A stretch of 64,000 bases of DNA from Bacteroidota bacterium (GCA_027484685.1 JAIXSO010000019.1:19013-83012); one strand, 5' to 3'; shown: positions 52,791 to 62,630, counted from the stretch's first letter. Program-made: numbers and translations. The notes: generated by a model not told the origin, from the letters alone.

Positions 52791-54104
52791 TTATTTTGTT
52801 AAAAACTGTTGGAATTGTTTGGTAAAATTGTATTCAAAAATGGCCTGTAAATGAGTCAATTCCTTTTGCAGCAATTGGGTTTCGGCTTGCAGTAAATCGG
52901 TAGTTTTTTCTAGCCCTTGGTTAAATCTATTTTGCCTAATTCTATATACTTCTTGCGATTGCTCAAAGGCCAATTGAGATAAAAACACTTTATTTTCAGC
53001 ATCTTTTAATTGGAGATTGGTTTTATTTAACTCTAACTCACTTTGTTTTTTATATAAGTCAACTTCGGTTGATGCTTTTTCAAAATCGGCTTTAGCTTTA
53101 CTTACTTTAGCTATAGATTTATAACCATCAAATACATTCCACGATAGTTGAGCACCAAGCAAATAACCCGTTGCCGATGTTCCAAAAATGGTTTTATCAT
53201 ACATTTGATAATTGCCAAAAGCATTTAACCTCGGCAAAAAACTCATTTTGCTTAGGGTAACCATTTTACTATAAGCCTCGGTCGATTTTTCAGCTGCCTT
53301 TATATCTTTTCTATTAGCTAATACAAAAGCGTTTGCTGGTTCTATTATTATATTTGTTTCTAATGCTTCGGTAGGTTTATAAGTTTTACCTTTGGTATCC
53401 TCGTTCAGTAAAAATGCTAGGTAATCCGATGCGTTTTGAACATTGCTTTTGGCATATTGCCATTGATTTTCAATTTCATTAACACTTACCTGTACATTCA
53501 GCAAATCGGTTTTTTGTAATAAGCCTTGCTTGTAATAGTTTTCAACTAATTTCAAATTGGCTTTACCCGTAGCACTGGCATTTTCAAATACTTTTAAAGC
53601 TTTATAAGCCAATTGTAGCTGCATGTATGCTTTAGTGACCTCTAATACCAAATATTCTTTAGTACGCTCCGTTTGAAGTTGATAAGCTTGCATTTTACTT
53701 TTAGCAGCCTGCCTACCATAAATTCCATCTATATTAATTAAAGGCTGCTGAACTTCAATTAATGTAGCAAAATTTTGGGTTCTTTCAGGGTTGTTTAATA
53801 AGGTAGGATTAAAATCTGCTGGAGTTAAAATGGCTTGATTTAGCTTTGAACCAAATGCCATTAAAGGATTAGTAGTAGTAATGCCCGTGTGCGAAACATT
53901 GATGTTTGGTAAAAAAAGTGAATTGGATTGCTGGTAATCAGCTTTGGCCGATTGATAGTTGTTATCAGCAATTTTTATTTGAAGGTTTTTTTGCGCTACT
54001 TGAGTAAGTAGCTGATTTTTGGAAATGAGTAAGGTGTCTTGTCCAAATACATTGGAGTATAAAACAGCCATACTAACTAAGGTTAATACATATTTTTTTT
54101 TCAT
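52791..54104 (-). CDS. TolC-family outer membrane efflux channel
   Basis: 437 residues with a signal peptide (MKKKYVLTLVSMAVLYSNVFGQ). The two repeated TolC halves with long helices are visible, for example YLVLEVTKAYMQLQLAYKAL and LELNKTNLQLKDAENKV. First gene of the efflux operon. The upstream region holds the inverted repeat ATGCT-TATTTT-AGCAT (54173-54188), a possible operator. Confidence 0.92.
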   Translation of the reverse strand: MKKKYVLTLVSMAVLYSNVFGQDTLLISKNQLLTQVAQKNLQIKIADNNYQSAKADYQQSNSLFLPNINVSHTGITTTNPLMAFGSKLNQAILTPADFNPTLLNNPERTQNFATLIEVQQPLINIDGIYGRQAAKSKMQAYQLQTERTKEYLVLEVTKAYMQLQLAYKALKVFENASATGKANLKLVENYYKQGLLQKTDLLNVQVSVNEIENQWQYAKSNVQNASDYLAFLLNEDTKGKTYKPTEALETNIIIEPANAFVLANRKDIKAAEKSTEAYSKMVTLSKMSFLPRLNAFGNYQMYDKTIFGTSATGYLLGAQLSWNVFDGYKSIAKVSKAKADFEKASTEVDLYKKQSELELNKTNLQLKDAENKVFLSQLAFEQSQEVYRIRQNRFNQGLEKTTDLLQAETQLLQKELTHLQAIFEYNFTKQFQQFLTK

Positions 54105-54483
54105 ATTGATTGCTAGATGACTAGCTAAAAGTTTGATGTTTATTGTGGCGCGAAGGTGTGGATGCTTATTTTAGCATACAGTTACTTTTGTTACACAACT
54201 AACAAACTATCTTAAAATCAACATTTTTAAACCTTGCAGAAAGCACTAATTGCTGCGATTGATCGAATCGCCCAATTCAATTACCACAATTAATTGCCAC
54301 GACCTTTAGGTCGTGGGATAGAGATTACAAACAAACAACTCTAGCCAAACTCTTCTTGATTGAAACAAATGGCTGGATAAGTTTTGGCTAAAGCCAAGTT
54401 GTATTTTATAATCATTCCACGCCCTAAAGGGCGTGGCAATGGAATTTAAGAATTTTAAATAATCTTTAGCTGTATTTTCTAAA
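54105..54483. repeat. Gene-free gap with two 20-bp perfect palindromes
   Basis: CCACGACCTTTAGGTCGTGG (54297-54316) and CCACGCCCTAAAGGGCGTGG (54417-54436) are perfect inverted repeats, 100 bp apart, with the same CCACG outer arms but different cores. The left part carries the probable promoter of the TolC gene. The frame across the palindromes looks like chance. Confidence 0.65.
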
Positions 54484-54933
54484 TTACAACATCTTTTCAA
54501 AGCAAATACTGCTACTTACATTTTTATATTGACCATAGTTTGGAATAACTTTAAAATGGCATTTTTTATATAAACCAATGGCTTCAGGCATTTTATCGCC
54601 CGTTTCTAAAATGCATTTTTTAAAACCCAACTCTTTAACACAAAGTTCTAAATTTTGCAGAACTAATGCCGCTATACCTTTTCCTCGTTGGTGTTTTGGC
54701 ACAAACATTCTTTTTATTTCCATGGTTTGGTTATCAAAAACTTTCATGGCACCGCATCCTACAGCCTCGTTATTATTATAAGCCACCACTACATTATTAA
54801 TAAGATCTATTTTATTAAACTGAGCAAAAAAATCGTTGGTATCGCCATTACGTATAGCTAAATCTTTATCTAATTCCAATACCAAACTTTGAAAATCATT
54901 ATTATTTGAATTGGTTCTTATCAGTGTAATCAT
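54484..54933 (-). CDS. GNAT N-acetyltransferase
   Basis: 149 residues. The acetyl-CoA loop is FVPKHQRGKGIAALVLQNLE (~78), preceded by AVGCGAMKVFDNQTMEIKRMF; motif B is AIGLYKKCHFKVIPNYG. This is the small PaiA/YvbK-like form. The substrate is unknown. Confidence 0.88.
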   Translation of the reverse strand: MITLIRTNSNNNDFQSLVLELDKDLAIRNGDTNDFFAQFNKIDLINNVVVAYNNNEAVGCGAMKVFDNQTMEIKRMFVPKHQRGKGIAALVLQNLELCVKELGFKKCILETGDKMPEAIGLYKKCHFKVIPNYGQYKNVSSSICFEKML

Positions 54934-55009
54934 TTGTATTATTTTGTTTTATTGTTTTAATAATAAACGCGCCAATGGTATATAAATATATTATAAACCA
55001 AAGGCCTAA

Positions 55010-55477
55010 CTAAACTTTCTCCTGTTCCTTCCAAAGTTCTTCTTCATTTACATCAAAAATATATTTATTAAGTGTAAAGAGAATATCATCGAAAGTATTG
55101 CTATTACTTATGGCATTTTTTATAACACTTGCTTCTTCATATTGGGTTAAAATATCATCATCTTTATCAATACATATGTAAATATCATTTTTAAGCTTAT
55201 TTAAGTTATAAACTCCTTTTTCTTCCCATTCCAAGTCAACTTTAACAATTGGATTATAAAAAGTATTAGCTAAAAAGCGCGTTATAAAGTTGGTTTTGAT
55301 ATGGTTATTTATAAATTCTAAAGTCCATATTTTTCCATTGGAGTCATAAATTTTATATTCGGCTTTACTTTGACTTAAAAATGAAAGAGTTGATACATTA
55401 CGAAGTGCAATATCATCATTGATTATTTCAAGTCCTTGCAATTTATAGATTGTTATAATTGGAAATTTAGGTTTCAT
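55010..55477 (-). CDS. Hypothetical cytosolic protein
   Basis: 155 residues, acidic, mixed alpha and beta, no signal. Ends with a helix rich in Glu (DVNEEELWKEQEKV). No family recognised. It lies 20 bp after the next gene upstream and probably shares its transcript. Size and composition are like immunity proteins of toxin systems, but no toxin is seen. Confidence 0.65.
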   Translation of the reverse strand: MKPKFPIITIYKLQGLEIINDDIALRNVSTLSFLSQSKAEYKIYDSNGKIWTLEFINNHIKTNFITRFLANTFYNPIVKVDLEWEEKGVYNLNKLKNDIYICIDKDDDILTQYEEASVIKNAISNSNTFDDILFTLNKYIFDVNEEELWKEQEKV

Positions 55478-55497
55478 TTTTTTATACTTTACTCCAT

Positions 55498-56364
55498 TTA
55501 CATATTGCCAGACTCGGGCCAGTAAGCCCAGTGTGTGTTCGGTTTCAAAGTTGGCTTGTAATAATTGGGGTTATTTGATACAATAACCTTAGCTATTAAC
55601 TGCCAGGTTTCATATGAACTTGGTCTGTTATTTTCCCAAATTTCTTTGTTAAAACTGTTATTCAAAATTTCTTGTTGCCTAAATGTTTGAGCAAAACTTT
55701 CAAAAGTAATTCCATTTAGTCCAGTCAAGTTTTTATTAAACTCATAAGTCTGCTTTAGGTGTTCATCTGTCATTGTAGGCGAAATTTGCAATTGAAAGTC
55801 TTTATGAAACCACTCATCAATAACCAGTATTTTTTTCAAATCAGTTGGAATCGATTTATACAGTTCCTTGTCGGTAGCTCTAAACAAATCACTATTCTGT
55901 AATACCATTAACCTTCCCACCTCTTCTACTCTAATTGCGTTAGGCTCATACTCTACTAGTTCAATACCAGCATCAGTATAATCTTGTTTATTATTACTTA
56001 TAGCAACTTGCTGACCTCTAACTATCCAAAATTTAGCATTCGGTATTAAACTTTCACCATCAATAATTTCATCAAAGCTATCAAAATCAATTGGGTATAC
56101 ACTGTAATTGTTTGTTGGTCGTTGGTTATAAAATTCTAAGTTTGTTAAACAATTTCCATAATAATTAATATCAAGCATTATTGCTCCTGCTCTTGGATTA
56201 TAGCCAAGTCTTTCAATGGCAATTGCCCAACGGTTATCATTATCACAAAATACATTTATCCTAGAATCAATTAGATAAGAATAACCATGGTCAAGTACTA
56301 CAAACGAACAATAATATCCATCATTTGAATTATCAAGCGTATTTAATATTTCTTCTTCGGTCAT
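55498..56364 (-). CDS. Hypothetical protein, possible DUF7003 family
   Basis: 288 residues. The beginning EEEILNTLDNSNDGYYCSF and the stretch RWAIAIERLGYNPRAGAIML are features I associate with a Bacteroidota family of unknown function (DUF7003). No membrane or catalytic motif is seen. It heads a probable pair with the 155-residue gene below. Confidence 0.65.
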   Translation of the reverse strand: MTEEEILNTLDNSNDGYYCSFVVLDHGYSYLIDSRINVFCDNDNRWAIAIERLGYNPRAGAIMLDINYYGNCLTNLEFYNQRPTNNYSVYPIDFDSFDEIIDGESLIPNAKFWIVRGQQVAISNNKQDYTDAGIELVEYEPNAIRVEEVGRLMVLQNSDLFRATDKELYKSIPTDLKKILVIDEWFHKDFQLQISPTMTDEHLKQTYEFNKNLTGLNGITFESFAQTFRQQEILNNSFNKEIWENNRPSSYETWQLIAKVIVSNNPNYYKPTLKPNTHWAYWPESGNM

Positions 56365-56432
56365 TGTGTGTTTTTGGGTTTAGTTATAGTAAGTAAAGTT
56401 TAAGTGTTGGTAATATGAAATTATTTATCTCT

Positions 56433-57158
56433 CTATCCAAATTCCCATAAAACTCTTTTTCCGGCTTTAATAGCTAGGTCAAGAAAGCTATAACATGCTG
56501 CAAATTCATCTTTGAAATGCTCGGCTTTGGTTATTGATTTGGTAAAATAACGTTTACCTGCAATTTCTATTTCGGGTTTTACTTCTACAAAAAAGTCAAC
56601 CTTGCCATAATCTTTAAAATAACTTTTTACATTAATTTTATTTCTGACTTTCTCATAATTCTCATAATAAAATAAATCACCCTCTAGATGAGCTTTAATG
56701 CCATTAATTTTTGTGTAGCCTATTTCATATTTCAGCCCTGAATCAGCATATGCATAATGAACTAAAGGCAATTCAGTACATTTATCATTTAAATATTTTT
56801 CAACCTGCATAAGTGCATTTTTCAAACGCTCAGGCTCTCTTTCTCTGTCTTTTATTTCTTGACTTCTGATTACCAATTTATCCCTCATTTTATTTATTTC
56901 TTCTAATGTAATTTTACCATTCAGCGCTTTATACAATACTATTGGCAATTTTGCCTTTTCTAACATGGTTGCATCACGCTTTTTGCCAAGCACTATTTCA
57001 CCACTTGTATTCGGTGTTATAATATTTACTTCATCTTGGGTAAGAAAATCACTAAAATTTATATACCGCCCAAAAATAATTTCATCTTTAAAACTTCTAT
57101 AAAGATAGGGGCTGTTTATGCTATCATCAGCAACAAATAAATTTAAATATTGTCCCAT
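56433..57158 (-). CDS. Hypothetical cytosolic protein
   Basis: 241 residues. It starts MGQYLNLFVADDSINSPYLY and has a long central charged helix (LVIRSQEIKDREREPERLKN), then a beta-rich region. No family recognised. Same strand and spacing as its two downstream neighbours, so it may be in the same group. Confidence 0.65.
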   Translation of the reverse strand: MGQYLNLFVADDSINSPYLYRSFKDEIIFGRYINFSDFLTQDEVNIITPNTSGEIVLGKKRDATMLEKAKLPIVLYKALNGKITLEEINKMRDKLVIRSQEIKDREREPERLKNALMQVEKYLNDKCTELPLVHYAYADSGLKYEIGYTKINGIKAHLEGDLFYYENYEKVRNKINVKSYFKDYGKVDFFVEVKPEIEIAGKRYFTKSITKAEHFKDEFAACYSFLDLAIKAGKRVLWEFG

Positions 57159-57352
57159 TAATCTTATTTCAAATTATTACTATTATTGTATTAGTTACTT
57201 CTCAAACCTGATTTTTTTATTAAAGTATTAATTTCGCTCTCATGCAAACGTGATACAAAAGATTTTAAATAATGCTCATTTTTAACAAAAACTATCTTTA
57301 AAACCCAAAATCTTGCCAATTGTAAATATCATATTATAACCAGCGGTTCTTT

Positions 57353-58507
57353 TTATTTACCTTCCAAAACCACACGTGTTGCACTCCTTTTCTTTCCATC
57401 AATTTCTACTTCACTACATGGTTCTGTTTCCGAAACTTCCTTTCTTACTAATTCACCTTTTTTGTTATAAACATAGGTTGTTACATTACAAAGTGTACCA
57501 TTTGTAGAACAGTAAGTTTCCTGATGTGTTGTTCCACTTGGTTGATTGTAAGAAATACTATAAAATCTTTTGTCGGGTAATTGCAATTCATAATGCGTTT
57601 TTTGTTTCAATTCATTGTATCGTTCGGTGTACAAATAACTTGGACACCAATCGGAAAATTTACGGTATTCTCTGATGTCGTGGTCATCAAACCTAGCAAT
57701 GTATTCGGCAAACAAGTCGTTAAAATGACTATAGAAATATTCGTTCTTGATGGAACAACTATCAGGCGGTAAATCTGTTATGTGATGGCAGCTTGTGTCG
57801 GTAGTAATCTGAGGTAGGTTTTGCGATAAATAAAAATACCTATAGCCATCTGTTTTTATAAAATACTTTTTACCTTCAATGTAAACAATGGTATCAGCAC
57901 TTCTCTTGATTTTTAAGTTAATCATTTGGGAAATTTGACCATTATGAGGAATTAATTGTTTAGCATTATTTGGCATGTTTTTATCGAAATCGTTGTAGTA
58001 ATTATAAATACTATCACCTAAAGCTATACCGTTAGGGTTATAAGTTACATTTATTTTGTAAATACCAGCAAATAGCGGAACTCCAAAACTGTGATGGGAA
58101 GCATTTTGAGTTTGATAGCTGTAGTAATTTTCAAAATCATTGAGGTAAATTGGCACTACAAATTGTTCCAGTGGTTTTAAGTATTTTATTTTTACAGAAC
58201 CTGTATCGTGCACCATCATCTTCAGCATTCTTTCTTCTGTATATCTCAACAACATGGTATTATTTGCTTTATCATAAGCATTTAAGTAAAACAGTTTTTG
58301 CCCAACGTTTTGGGTATGAGGTATTAATACAGGATAGGTTTTTTCCTTATCATTATTAGTAATGGTAATAAAAAAAGTAATTTTCTCACCTTCGTAATAG
58401 CTTTCTTTATCTGTGCTCAGCACAAAGCTAACAGGGTGATATTTTAGGTTTGCTAAAGCAATATTTGCCCAAAATAAAAAGGATATTAATATTAGTGTGT
58501 TTTTCAT
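57353..58507 (-). CDS. Hypothetical exported protein
   Basis: 384 residues from the ATG at 58507 (signal peptide MKNTLILISFLFWANIALA), 1 bp after the stop of the upstream gene. An N-terminal immunoglobulin-like beta domain (VLSTDKESYYEGEKITFFIT) resembles the protective or macroglobulin-type domains. Several Cys lie in the C-terminal part (SCHHITDLPPDSCS, TYCSTNGTLCN), likely disulfides. Function unknown; coupled to the large exported protein above. Confidence 0.72.
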   Translation of the reverse strand: MKNTLILISFLFWANIALANLKYHPVSFVLSTDKESYYEGEKITFFITITNNDKEKTYPVLIPHTQNVGQKLFYLNAYDKANNTMLLRYTEERMLKMMVHDTGSVKIKYLKPLEQFVVPIYLNDFENYYSYQTQNASHHSFGVPLFAGIYKINVTYNPNGIALGDSIYNYYNDFDKNMPNNAKQLIPHNGQISQMINLKIKRSADTIVYIEGKKYFIKTDGYRYFYLSQNLPQITTDTSCHHITDLPPDSCSIKNEYFYSHFNDLFAEYIARFDDHDIREYRKFSDWCPSYLYTERYNELKQKTHYELQLPDKRFYSISYNQPSGTTHQETYCSTNGTLCNVTTYVYNKKGELVRKEVSETEPCSEVEIDGKKRSATRVVLEGK

Positions 58508-58508
58508 A

Positions 58509-60962
58509 TTATTCTGCTCCAAATTCTTCAAAATCTATCCATTTACCATTTACCAGTTTACTAACTACACATCGTTTGCTTTCTCCTCCTGGAAACCTTG
58601 AGTAACAAACTTGTTCTTGATACAATACCATTTTCTGTTCTGCAAAACTCCATTGGTAATATTTGGTTTGCCATGTAATTTCGTCTGCTCTAATCCGGAA
58701 ATATCCATCCAACTTTTTTTCTTGTTTGTTGTAATTAAATACCTCAAAATTACTCAATAAAGTATCTTTTTCAAATGCTTCTTTTTTAGGATTGTAAATA
58801 AACACATCCCATCCTGAAGGACTTTTCTTGCTTTGTTGTCTAAAGTCTTCATGTCCATCAAAATTATAATCGCCATATTCCTTTTTTACAATGGGCTCTA
58901 AGGTATTGTAGGCAGAGCGAATTCCGTTTCTGTTTCCATTTTTATAAATACTCTCTTCAATAAATGGCGGCTTAGTCAGGTCTTTATCTTGAATGGTAAT
59001 GGTTAAAGTGTCGTTTTTTAAAAACAAGTATCTGGTTAAATTGGACTCCACAATTTTACCTTTCCATATTTTTTGATTGGGAATAAATTCGGTTTCAATG
59101 GCTGATGAAAACAAAGTTTCTTGGTAAAACTGTTGCACGTCTTTATCTGCATTGAAAAGCAAGTACACATAACAGCCATTGCTCATATTGCTATTGTACA
59201 TTCTAATATCGGGGTAACCATCAAAATTATAATCGGCTATTTCCATACTATCTAACCAATGCGGAACTTCTTTTTGATAGTTGCCATGCAATGTAAAATG
59301 ACCAACGTTTCTTTCGCCTTTAAAAATGTTTAAGTCTTTTACATAAGACCCTTTTTCGCCACTCGTTTTAACCTCTTCGGGGTTAAATTCCATTTCAAAT
59401 TTAAATGGACTAACTTCTTTAATCAGCAAATTTTGCCTTTGTAATGCTAGCGCAATGGTATCGCTATCATAAATTCTTTTTTGATTGATGTATTTACATT
59501 TTGCAGATAGGTAGGTGGAACCTCCGTAAACGGTGGTTGTTACAGTTAAATTTTCTAACTTATTTCCTTCAAATTGCAATGTTTCCATGTAATATTGATA
59601 GGGGCTATCCCAAGGATAAGCAGTAAATTCTTTCCTGTCAGTGCTACCTTTGGCTATTTTATTTTCGAAATCAAATTTCAATCCATTGAGTTCAGTTAAA
59701 GTATATTCAATCAAAAAAGTATTTCTTTTTGAATGATAAATATAATAGGTGTGTTTACCGGGCACACTGTTATTACATATTCTAAAATCGGGGTAGCCAT
59801 CAAAATTAAAATCCGATATTTGCAGCGAATCAAAACAAACTTCTGATTCTTTTAATTTATTGCCTATAGCTACCATTGAATAAATCAGTTTATTATCATT
59901 TTGGTTATGTACCGATATTGTATTGGCGTAATACCCTTTTTCTGCAGGAATTTCAATGCCGGGAGTGTTTTTTTCTAAAACAAATTTGAAGGGATTAATC
60001 ATGTAACTTTTTTTCGATGTTCGTTTTTCCTCTTCCTCTTTTTCCAAATCTTTTATAGTAACATCAATAGTTGGTTTTTTACTTACAAGCGTAGCTTTTC
60101 CTAGAACAAATTCATAAATGTCTGTTTGTGCATTTCCATCATTTCCTTTTGTACTTTTCTTTGTTTCAAATGTTTTATTTTCAAAGTCAAATTTTATGAT
60201 GTTTAAATTACTCATAAAGCTATCCAGAACAAAGCCTTTTATCGAATCTTTATAAATGAAGTAATTCCAATGCTTAGGGTTATTTAATTTATGTTCTCGG
60301 TAATCTTTTTGCCCATCAAAGTTATAATCGGCTGTTTCAACCCTAAGCGTGTTTATTCTTCTTGGGTTTTTAAAGTTGGGGTCCTCTTCTGGAATAACCG
60401 GCTTTGCTAAAAGTTGTTGTTTTTCAAATTGCCCTGAAATAAAATAATCTTGTCCCGTTTTATCGCTTGTTACTTCAAATGCGCTCCAGTCTTTTGGAGT
60501 TATATTGTAAACATTAGAGTTGGTGTTTATCCATTTGTAAGGCAAGGTATTTACATACCATTGGTTTTCTTTACCATCATTTACAACCATTTTGAAATTT
60601 CCTTTTTGGAATGCAATGCTTAAAAAGTAAACATTGAATGTATTTAATATTTCAATTTGCATAATATCAGTACCGTTTCTAATAATCTGAATATGATGAT
60701 CATCTGTCATTAACGTTTTATGAATAAATTCATTTCCGTGGTAAAATGCAAATCCAGTTTTATTTCTACTTATATCAATTAGTTGATAATTTTTGTATCT
60801 AATATTTGGCTTACTACCAAATTCACCTTTTCTGAAATTATTTTCAAAATGCAGCGTGTCTCCTTGGTCTGTTATTTCCAAAAATATTTTTTGATGACCA
60901 GTTGGTTGGGCCAAACACGATAAGGATGTTAGAATTATAATTAATTGAAAAAGTATTTTCAT
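58509..60962 (-). CDS. Large exported protein with four DxNFDGxxD repeats
   Basis: 817 residues with a signal peptide (MKILFQLIIILTSLSCLAQ). The motif occurs four times: DYNFDGQKDYRE, DFNFDGYPDFRI, DYNFDGYPDIRM and DYNFDGHEDFRQ, each followed by a beta-rich stretch with an aromatic YYIYH or YVYLLF-type strand. The acidic loops look like calcium-binding FG-GAP or XAC2610-type repeats. No T9SS tail is seen, so it is probably periplasmic or outer-membrane bound. The partner gene follows by 1 bp. Confidence 0.75.
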   Translation of the reverse strand: MKILFQLIIILTSLSCLAQPTGHQKIFLEITDQGDTLHFENNFRKGEFGSKPNIRYKNYQLIDISRNKTGFAFYHGNEFIHKTLMTDDHHIQIIRNGTDIMQIEILNTFNVYFLSIAFQKGNFKMVVNDGKENQWYVNTLPYKWINTNSNVYNITPKDWSAFEVTSDKTGQDYFISGQFEKQQLLAKPVIPEEDPNFKNPRRINTLRVETADYNFDGQKDYREHKLNNPKHWNYFIYKDSIKGFVLDSFMSNLNIIKFDFENKTFETKKSTKGNDGNAQTDIYEFVLGKATLVSKKPTIDVTIKDLEKEEEEKRTSKKSYMINPFKFVLEKNTPGIEIPAEKGYYANTISVHNQNDNKLIYSMVAIGNKLKESEVCFDSLQISDFNFDGYPDFRICNNSVPGKHTYYIYHSKRNTFLIEYTLTELNGLKFDFENKIAKGSTDRKEFTAYPWDSPYQYYMETLQFEGNKLENLTVTTTVYGGSTYLSAKCKYINQKRIYDSDTIALALQRQNLLIKEVSPFKFEMEFNPEEVKTSGEKGSYVKDLNIFKGERNVGHFTLHGNYQKEVPHWLDSMEIADYNFDGYPDIRMYNSNMSNGCYVYLLFNADKDVQQFYQETLFSSAIETEFIPNQKIWKGKIVESNLTRYLFLKNDTLTITIQDKDLTKPPFIEESIYKNGNRNGIRSAYNTLEPIVKKEYGDYNFDGHEDFRQQSKKSPSGWDVFIYNPKKEAFEKDTLLSNFEVFNYNKQEKKLDGYFRIRADEITWQTKYYQWSFAEQKMVLYQEQVCYSRFPGGESKRCVVSKLVNGKWIDFEEFGAE

Positions 60963-61298
60963 TTTAGCGTTATTACCTTTTTTATCTGGTCATATCATAG
61001 CATTTTGTATTCAAATAAATCCAAATGCTAAAAACCATTTACACCTAGATGTAAACATGCTGATAATTGCATAAAAAACAAAGTAAAATTTTAACCATCC
61101 ATCGTTAATACCGCTTTGATGTGTTATTTAGTCCAATTTATTTTTTGCAGCATAATACCATCTAAGATTTACACCCAACCCATTGGCCTATTTTGTAAAT
61201 CAAAATGGTATAAGCTCCATAGGAGCGACAGTATGGTAACAAAAAAGAGCAAACAGTTAACTAAAGCCTCGTGGAGGCGACACTTAAATATTTCACTT
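60963..61298. repeat. Gene-free gap with short inverted repeats
   Basis: No convincing gene between the large exported protein and cas2. The inverted repeats GCTCCATAGGAGC (61214-61226) and GCCTCGTGGAGGC (61266-61278) lie just past the cas2 stop; the second is nearly the same as GCCTCTACGAGGC at 34221. They could end the cas transcript or be dispersed palindromes. Confidence 0.5.
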
Positions 61299-61631
61299 TT
61301 AAAACAACTCTAACTGCTGATAAGGTGTTTGGGTTTCTTGGATTTTTTTACCATAAAATATTTCCATCAATCCAAATTGTTTATCTGTTACACACAATAT
61401 ACCAATATGCCCTTTATTAGGTAACTTTTCTTTAGTACGTTTTATATGTACATCGGCATTTTCTCTACTTGGGCAATGCCTTAAATATATACTGAACTGA
61501 AACATGGTAAATCCATCTTGCATAATTTCTTTTCTAAACTTTGCAGCAATTTTTCTTTCTTCTGGTGTTTCAGTTGGGAGGTCAAAAAATATTAGTACCC
61601 ACATAATTCTGTATTCGTTTAAGCGGTCCAT
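61299..61631 (-). CDS. cas2: CRISPR-associated endonuclease Cas2, type II
   Basis: 110 residues. The start DRLNEYRIMWVLIFFDLPTE holds the conserved Asp after the first strand and is typical of type II Cas2. KFRKEIMQDGFTMFQFSIYLRHC and the C-terminal GHIGILCVTDKQFGLMEIFYG complete the fold. With Cas1 it forms the complex that inserts new spacers. It is 63 bp downstream of cas1; the gap contains a dispersed palindrome. Confidence 0.95.
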   Translation of the reverse strand: MDRLNEYRIMWVLIFFDLPTETPEERKIAAKFRKEIMQDGFTMFQFSIYLRHCPSRENADVHIKRTKEKLPNKGHIGILCVTDKQFGLMEIFYGKKIQETQTPYQQLELF

Positions 61632-61650
61632 GTTTTAGTTGTTGGTTGAT

Positions 61651-61665
61651 TCACGCCATGCGTGA
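61651..61665. repeat. Palindrome TCACGCCATGCGTGA between cas1 and cas2
   Basis: One base from the complement of TCACGCAAGGCGTGA at 3726 and 38187. It lies in the 63-bp gap of the adaptation operon and could form a small hairpin in the mRNA. Confidence 0.6.
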
Positions 61666-61694
61666 TTTAGTGTTTGCTATTCTATAGTGAAGTT

Positions 61695-62630
61695 TTATTT
61701 GTTAGTATCAATTAATTCTGGGTAAAGTATGCGCTTGCTATCGCCCATAAAACATTTAACTAAACTACTGGTGGTTTTTTGCAGCCCTACCATTAGCGGA
61801 CTTCGCTGTTTATCAATAAATATTTCTTTAGCAGGTAGGCTCAGTATTTTGGTTTTTACCTCTTTGTTTAAAACTGTTTCGTTTGGATATTTAATTACTA
61901 AGTCAAAAACCAAATCATCGGCAAAGGCGCGGTATGGTTCCATAATATCATCAGCTAGGCAATAAGCATTGTACTTATTTTTATGATGAATACCCAATGT
62001 GGGCAATAACCCACTAGCTACCAAAGCCCGCGCAACTGTTGCCCTAATGATGGTATAGGCATAGTTTAATAAATTATTGGGATAATCTCCATTTCTATCC
62101 CTAATAAATATACTTTGATTTGGCGCCAATAAGGGAGAAAGGCTTTTCCAATAAAAAGCTGCTGCACGCCCTTCTAGGTTCATGGTATCGCCACTGTTTA
62201 CATCGTTAGCCCATTGCAGCATACTGGCATTGTCAAAACCATATTTGGATAATATATAAGCTTGGTTTCTAATTTTAGTTTTTACCGTTTGTTGCCACAA
62301 TTGTTTTTTTAAAGGAACACTAGCTTCTATTTGGTGCTTAAACCTTTCAGTTTGTAAAGTATTGGTGTCTAAATGCAATAACATAGAAACAGGGTGGTGA
62401 CTTTCGTTACAAACTATAAAAGCTATATTGTATTCAGCAGTTTTTTGTAATACAGCTTGTGTTATGGTAACTTGGTTATGGTCTAAAATTAATATGCCAA
62501 TATCTTCTAAAGGTACAGTATTGCCAACAAGTCTATCCATTCCTTGCGCATGAGGTACATTTAAAACCAATTGCTCATTGTTTACTTTTAAATGCAATGG
62601 ATTACCAACATAAATAGTACGTTTTATCAT
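61695..62630 (-). CDS. cas1: CRISPR-associated endonuclease Cas1, type II
   Basis: 311 residues from the ATG at 62630 (MIKRTIYVGNPLHLKVNNEQL). The open frame continues 318 nt upstream through the RNA genes, but that part has no Cas1 similarity. The catalytic Glu is in NLEGRAAAFYWKSLSP (~145), the His is in TLGIHHKNKYNAYCLADD (~205), and the acidic residue follows in LADDIMEPYRAFADDLV. The 300-residue size and the adjacent Cas2 fit type II. The 123 bp before the ATG hold its likely promoter. Confidence 0.95.
   Translation of the reverse strand: MIKRTIYVGNPLHLKVNNEQLVLNVPHAQGMDRLVGNTVPLEDIGILILDHNQVTITQAVLQKTAEYNIAFIVCNESHHPVSMLLHLDTNTLQTERFKHQIEASVPLKKQLWQQTVKTKIRNQAYILSKYGFDNASMLQWANDVNSGDTMNLEGRAAAFYWKSLSPLLAPNQSIFIRDRNGDYPNNLLNYAYTIIRATVARALVASGLLPTLGIHHKNKYNAYCLADDIMEPYRAFADDLVFDLVIKYPNETVLNKEVKTKILSLPAKEIFIDKQRSPLMVGLQKTTSSLVKCFMGDSKRILYPELIDTNK

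Noticed and set aside
54306..54500. 64-codon minus-strand frame in the gap before the GNAT gene
   Set aside because: It covers both 20-bp palindromes and overlaps the end of the GNAT gene; looks like chance.
55010..57158. Toxin-immunity cluster
   Set aside because: The small acidic genes fit in size, but no toxin domain or delivery gene is visible, so I do not call it.
61116..61313. 65-codon plus-strand frame next to cas2
   Set aside because: It crosses the short inverted repeats and overlaps the cas2 end, with no family features.
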